64,000 nucleotides of DNA from Streptomyces sp. CA-210063 (GTDB lineage: Bacteria > Actinomycetota > Actinomycetes > Streptomycetales > Streptomycetaceae): positions 6,758,001 to 6,822,000 of the forward strand of contig NZ_CP102512.1 of the NCBI RefSeq assembly GCF_024612015.1. The letters are read 5' to 3'. Below are positions 60,209-64,000 of the stretch, piece after piece. Position 1 is the stretch's first letter; every line of letters begins with the position of its first letter. The translations under genes were made by a program, and so were the position numbers. A model generated the notes under the pieces. That model was not told where the DNA came from. It made no database searches and worked only from the letters and a program-made list of their open reading frames with translations.

Positions 60209-60664
60209 TCAGTCGACCGGCGTACTCGGGCCGGAGTTCCGTCCGCCCCTGTGCGCCCCGGAACCGGAGCGTCCGCGTCGGCCGCGCGGGAGGGTGTGAT
60301 CTTCGGCCATCGAACGGTCGGCGGCCGTTGAAGGGGCTGTGGTCGTTGAAGGGGCTGCGGGCGTCGCGCGGTCGGCGGCCGTCGTACGGGCGGCGCGGGC
60401 CGCTCCGCGTTCGGACCGGCGCAGGAGGATGCGGCAGACGCCGGTGACCGCGGCGAGGCCGAGGGCCGCGCCCGTCGCGCCGGCCAGGGAGGTGCCGTAC
60501 CAGACGAGGACGACCGGCACGAGGACGCAGCTGAACGCCGCCCAGCGGACCACGTCCGTGGCGGGGTCGCTCGCGTGGGGGGTCGTCTGCGAGATCGTCC
60601 GGGAGGCCGGGGGGACCTCGTCGGTTTCGGGGGCGGACTGGGGCGCGGTGCGGGGTGCGGACAC
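60209..60664 (-). CDS. Small membrane protein of unknown function
   Basis: A 151-residue protein from GTG 60664 (GGAGGGAG eight bases upstream). Two hydrophobic helices lie at about residues 42-78 (AAFSCVLVPVVLVWYG and GAALGLAAVTGVCRILL). The C-terminal half is Ala/Arg/Ser/Thr-rich and probably disordered. I believe small proteins of this kind precede adpA in other streptomycetes, with no known role. Confidence 0.75.
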   Translation of the reverse strand: MSAPRTAPQSAPETDEVPPASRTISQTTPHASDPATDVVRWAAFSCVLVPVVLVWYGTSLAGATGAALGLAAVTGVCRILLRRSERGAARAARTTAADRATPAAPSTTTAPSTAADRSMAEDHTLPRGRRGRSGSGAHRGGRNSGPSTPVD

Positions 60665-61030
60665 GGTCGGCTCCCTCCTGGCTTCCTCGGGTACGGCTTA
60701 CGGGGGTTCAACGCGTGTTCGAGCTGTCGGTCACTGGTGCGCGTCGGATCGGGTGGTGGCACGACTGCCCACAGCCGGGCCGGTTATGGCGGCGACTGTA
60801 TTCCTGTGGAAAACGGCTGTACGTGGCAGCAACCATTGCGTTGCGGGCCGGGGGTCGTGCATGCTCCCTGGAATCCCGCGCAGCCGGTGCGGGATATGGG
60901 CGGAGGAGGCGTGCGGTCGTACCCTTGGGGGTATGGGGTTGGGAACATGATTCCCGGACACGGCTCCGCCGCGCACTGACGTCCCCTTTCACGTCGTCCC
61001 ACCCACGAGGATCCGAACGCCGAGACACCC
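60665..61030. other. Gene-free promoter region
   Basis: A divergent region between the small membrane protein and the universal stress protein. I find no convincing small gene, repeat or operator. Confidence 0.5.
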
Positions 61031-61561
61031 ATGGCCGGTCACGAATTCTTCGACTCCGCGGACCGCAAGCGGCGGCCCGTCGCCGATCACACGGCGGCCG
61101 ACCCCCTGGCGGCGGAAGAGGCACGCCCCTCCTGCGACCCCGCTTTCAAGCATGGCGTCGTCGTCGGCTTCGACGGTTCGACGTCCAGTGAACGCGCCCT
61201 CGCGTACGCCATCGGCATGGCCCGCCGCTCCGGCTCGGGCCTGATCATCGTGCATGTCGCCAACCGGCTGCCCACGACCGTGTGGGCCGGCTGCGAGCCG
61301 CCCGTCTTCGTCGACGTCCCCGATCACCGGACCGAGGTCCTCGGCCTGGAGCTCGCCTGCGCCGACTATCTCGCCGAGGTGCCGTGGATCCTCGTCGAGC
61401 GCGGCGGCGACATCTGCCATGAACTCGAAGAGGTGGGGCGGGAGTACGAGGCCGACGCGATCGTCGTCGGGTCCACGCACGGGATCGTCGGCCGCCTCTT
61501 CGGCTCGGTCGCCGGGCGGCTCGCCAAACGGGCGCAGCGGCCGGTCATCGTCATTCCGTGA
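61031..61561 (+). CDS. Universal stress protein (UspA family)
   Basis: A 176-residue single-domain USP. The family pattern is GVVVGFDGSTSSERALAYAI at about residue 41 and a nucleotide-site-like AIVVGSTHGIVGRLFGSVAGRL near the end. A 40-residue hydrophilic N-terminal extension precedes the domain. Probably an ATP-binding stress protein; specific partner unknown. The ribosome site is weak. Confidence 0.9.
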   Translation: MAGHEFFDSADRKRRPVADHTAADPLAAEEARPSCDPAFKHGVVVGFDGSTSSERALAYAIGMARRSGSGLIIVHVANRLPTTVWAGCEPPVFVDVPDHRTEVLGLELACADYLAEVPWILVERGGDICHELEEVGREYEADAIVVGSTHGIVGRLFGSVAGRLAKRAQRPVIVIP

Positions 61562-61760
61562 CGGTCCGTCTCGCTGCGGCTGCTTCCGCGGCACTTCCGG
61601 AAACGCGTAAGTCTACTGGCGCGTAGGGGTGTTTGTGTCTTTGTGAAGGGCATAACCCGTTCGCCGTACGACTGCGCGCGTGCTGCCGGACGGGGTGGTG
61701 TGACGGCCACCGGGCAAAGGGCAGCCGGCGTCGGGGTATTGGGCGTCCCCGGCGATTGAA

Positions 61761-61801
61761 ACGGACCCCCGCGTGATGGGTGGCATCACGTGGGGGTCCG
61801 T
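61761..61801. terminator. Strong bidirectional hairpin between stress protein gene and glmS
   Basis: An 18-bp stem with one G-T pair (61761-61778 with 61784-61801) around GGTGG. It serves the convergent genes on both sides. The remaining 61562-61914 region has only the dispersed element beside it. Confidence 0.85.
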
Positions 61802-61810
61802 CCTCTTGTT

Positions 61811-61888
61811 CGGCGTCTGCGGGTGCGTGGGGGATGATCGCGCCCACGCGGCGGAGCCGCAAATCGACACAGCCCCGCGCCCCTTCAG
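61811..61888. repeat. Dispersed Streptomyces intergenic element, long form
   Basis: In minus orientation: AAGGGGCGCGGGGCTGTGTC, then GATTTGCGGCTCCGCCGCG and GGGCGCGATCATCCCCCACG. Nearly the same as the copy at 30367-30451. Confidence 0.75.
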
Positions 61889-61914
61889 AAGCGAGCCCTT
61901 GCCGAGAAGACGCT

Positions 61915-63732
61915 CTACTCCACCGTCACCGACTTCGCCAGGTTCCTCGGCTTGTCGATGTCGCGGCCCAGGGACAACGCCGTGTGGTAGGCGAGGAGTT
62001 GGAGGGGGATGCCCATGAGGATGGGGTCCAGTTCGTCCTCGTTCTTGGGGACGACGATCGTCTGGTCGGCCTTTTCCTGGTCGCGGTGGGCCACGGCGAG
62101 GATCCTGCCGCTGCGGGCCTTGATCTCCTCCAGGGCGGCGCGGTTCTTCTCCAGGAGGTCGTCGTCGGGGACGATGGCGACCGTGGGGAGGGCGGGCTCG
62201 ATGAGGGCCAGCGGGCCGTGCTTGAGCTCGGAGGCGGGGTAGGCCTCGGCGTGGATGTAGGAGACCTCCTTCAGCTTCAGGGAGGCCTCGCGGGCCACCG
62301 GGTAGCCCCGGACGCGGCCGATGAAGAGCATCGAGCGGGCCTCGGCGTACTCCTGGGCCAGCTTCTTGATCTCGTCCTCCTGCTCCAGCATCTCGGCGAT
62401 CTGGGCGGGGAGCTTGCGCAGGCCCGCGATGATCCGCTTGCCGTCGCGGACCGAGAGGTCGCGGGTGCGGCCCAGGTGCAGGGCGAGGAGCGCGAAGGCC
62501 ACCGTGGTGTTGGTGAAGCACTTCGTGGAGACGACGCAGACCTCGGGGCCCGCGTGGACGTAGATGCCGCCGTCCGCCTCGCGGGCGATCGCCGAGCCGA
62601 CGACGTTCACCACGCCAAGGACCCGCGCGCCCTTGCGCTTCAGTTCCTGCACGGCCGCCAGCACGTCGTACGTCTCGCCGGACTGGGAGACGGCGATGTA
62701 CAGGGTGTCGGGGTCGACGACCGCGTTGCGGTAGCGGAACTCCGACGCCGGCTCGGCGTCCGCGGGGATGCGGGCCAGCTCCTCGATCATCTGGGCGCCG
62801 ATCATGCCCGCGTGGTAGGAGGTGCCGCAGCCGAGGATCTTCACCCGGCGGATCTGGCGCGCCTCGCGGGCGTCCAGGTTGAGGCCGCCGAGGTGCACGG
62901 TGGAGAAGCGGTCGTCGATGCGGCCGCGCAGCACGCGGTCCACGGCGTCGGCCTGCTCGTGGATCTCCTTGTGCATGTAGGTGTCGTGGCCGCCCATGTC
63001 GTACGAGGCCGCCTCCCACTCCACGGTGGTGGGCTCCGCCGTGGTGCGGGTGCCCTCCGTCGTGTACGTGCGGAAGTCGTCGGCCTTCAGGGTGGCCATC
63101 TCGCCGTCGTCGAGCGTGACGATCTGGCGGGTGTGGGCGACCAGCGCGGCTATGTCCGAGGCGACGAACATCTCCTTCTCGCCGATGCCGAGAACGACGG
63201 GGGAGCCGTTGCGGGCGACGACGATGCGGTCGTTGAAGTCGGCGTGCATGACGGCGATGCCGTACGTGCCCTCGACGATGCGCAGCGCCTGGCGGACCTT
63301 CTCCTCCAGGGTCTCCGCCTGGGAGCGGGCGATGAGGTGGGTCAGGACCTCGGTGTCCGTCTCGGAGAGGAACTCGACGCCGTCGGCCTCCAGCTTGCGG
63401 CGCAGGTCGGAGGCGTTGTCGATGATGCCGTTGTGGACGACGGCGACCTTGTTGTCGGCCGACATGTGCGGGTGGGCGTTGATGTCGGAGGGGGCGCCGT
63501 GGGTGGCCCAGCGGGTGTGGGCGATGCCGGTGGTGCCCTTGAAGCGCGCGGGGACCTTGGCCTCCAGGTCACGGACCCGGCCCTTGGCCTTGACCATCTT
63601 CAGGCCGGCCGTCTTGGGCGAGGTGACGACTATGCCCGCCGAGTCGTAGCCCCGGTACTCCAGGCGCTGCAGGCCCTCGAGGAGCAGCGGCGCCACATCG
63701 CGCTTGCCGATGTAACCGACAATCCCGCACAT
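61915..63732 (-). CDS. glmS: Glutamine-fructose-6-phosphate aminotransferase (isomerising)
   Basis: A 605-residue GlmS. It makes glucosamine-6-phosphate for peptidoglycan. The N-terminal glutaminase starts MCGIVGYIG with catalytic Cys2; two SIS sugar-isomerase domains follow (ILGCGTSYHAGMIG, VSQSGETYDVLAAV; RGYPVAREASLKLKEVSYIHAE), ending in KSVTVE. No glmS ribozyme-like or riboswitch structure is visible in the 54-bp space upstream. Near adpA in Streptomyces this may be one of two glmS copies. Confidence 0.96.
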   Translation of the reverse strand: MCGIVGYIGKRDVAPLLLEGLQRLEYRGYDSAGIVVTSPKTAGLKMVKAKGRVRDLEAKVPARFKGTTGIAHTRWATHGAPSDINAHPHMSADNKVAVVHNGIIDNASDLRRKLEADGVEFLSETDTEVLTHLIARSQAETLEEKVRQALRIVEGTYGIAVMHADFNDRIVVARNGSPVVLGIGEKEMFVASDIAALVAHTRQIVTLDDGEMATLKADDFRTYTTEGTRTTAEPTTVEWEAASYDMGGHDTYMHKEIHEQADAVDRVLRGRIDDRFSTVHLGGLNLDAREARQIRRVKILGCGTSYHAGMIGAQMIEELARIPADAEPASEFRYRNAVVDPDTLYIAVSQSGETYDVLAAVQELKRKGARVLGVVNVVGSAIAREADGGIYVHAGPEVCVVSTKCFTNTTVAFALLALHLGRTRDLSVRDGKRIIAGLRKLPAQIAEMLEQEDEIKKLAQEYAEARSMLFIGRVRGYPVAREASLKLKEVSYIHAEAYPASELKHGPLALIEPALPTVAIVPDDDLLEKNRAALEEIKARSGRILAVAHRDQEKADQTIVVPKNEDELDPILMGIPLQLLAYHTALSLGRDIDKPRNLAKSVTVE

Positions 63733-63786
63733 ATATACGTATCCCGTTTCTCGGTCGGTGGTCCCGGGTCCGACGGCCGGTACTGC

Positions 63787-64000
63787 TCAGCCGTAGACGA
63801 TGCGGCGCAGCTGCCTGAGCGTGAGCTCCGGCGGTGCGACCGCCCGGTATTTCAGGTCCGCCTCGATCCGTTCGAAGATCGCCGCGTTGACCAGGCCCTG
63901 GGCCTGGAGTTCGCGGTGGCGGCGACGGACGTAGTCCTCCGTCGTCTCGTCGAAATAGGCGAGCACGTCCTGGATCACACGCAGCGCCTCGCCCCGGCTG
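63787..64000 (-). CDS. C-terminal part of an unknown protein (partial)
   Basis: The frame is open to the right edge, so the gene starts outside the window. The visible 70 residues are helical and basic (TTEDYVRRRHRELQAQGLVNAAIF) and end in LTLRQLRRIVYG. An internal start at 63978 is possible but there is no ribosome site. Upstream of glmS on the same strand by 54 bp. Family not recognised. Confidence 0.65.
   Translation of the reverse strand, partial: SRGEALRVIQDVLAYFDETTEDYVRRRHRELQAQGLVNAAIFERIEADLKYRAVAPPELTLRQLRRIVYG

Noticed and set aside
60665..61030. TGTGGAAAA as a DnaA box
   Set aside because: A single imperfect match without a cluster is not evidence of an origin.
63733..63786. glmS ribozyme or riboswitch
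   Set aside because: Only 54 bp are available and no such structure is visible.

Overview
The window is GC-rich, densely coded chromosomal DNA from a Streptomyces. The strongest evidence is at the right end: glmS, a universal stress protein, adpA (with its single TTA codon, the target of the rare bldA tRNA), ornA, tRNA-His, cebR, cebE-cebF-cebG and bglC appear in the order I remember from Streptomyces chromosomes. CebR-type operators (TGGGAGCGCTCCCA) are visible. I see no insertion sequence, prophage, CRISPR array or replication origin.

Left part (1-20.7 kb). The end of a histidine kinase with its LuxR-type response regulator is followed by a tRNA-Lys, then an ehuBCDA amino-acid/ectoine-type ABC importer with an IclR regulator and a DUF3830 gene. 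Further on are a divergent pair: amidase plus D-2-hydroxyacid dehydrogenase facing two overlapping maleate-isomerase/Asp-Glu-racemase paralogues. Between these two halves sits a self-contained block (5.8-10.5 kb): a kinase, a degenerate second kinase and a LuxR-type regulator, divergent from three small exported proteins, with a 20-bp palindrome between them. Then come a flavin monooxygenase, a PAS-GGDEF-EAL c-di-GMP gene (cdgA-like, with a BldD-type box upstream and a GATC-rich repeat at its 3' end), an M6-type metalloprotease with a TTA codon in a glycine-rich insert, a second tRNA-Lys, and a gene whose stop codon lies inside that tRNA.

Middle (20.7-41.5 kb). After a GC-rich tandem repeat comes the best candidate for an undescribed system: a PD-(D/E)XK nuclease with Cas4/AddB-like cysteines, a 540-residue protein of unknown function and an SF1 helicase, tightly overlapped, with a small helical protein behind them. 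PAP2 phosphatase, histidine phosphatase, TPR regulator, methyltransferase and OmpR/kinase genes follow. A galactoside operon completes this part: binding protein, two permeases, GH36 alpha-galactosidase and GH42 beta-galactosidase, linked by ATGA overlaps except for a 432-bp gap before the GH36 gene.

Right part (41.5-64 kb). Two large multidomain SpoIIE phosphatases, one a hybrid kinase, are followed by a WhiJ-type trio (DUF397, XRE/DUF5753 and a divergent HATPase protein), the cellobiose/cellotriose locus with its repressor, a degenerate Ser/Thr kinase, tRNA-His, ornA, adpA, a small membrane protein, a universal stress protein, glmS and the end of an unknown gene. Neither sugar importer has its own ATPase gene, as is usual for Streptomyces systems energised by the shared ATPase MsiK encoded elsewhere. 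Several genes tie sugar uptake and development together here: cebR/cebEFG, adpA, the cdgA-like gene, the WhiJ-type trio and the SpoIIE phosphatases.
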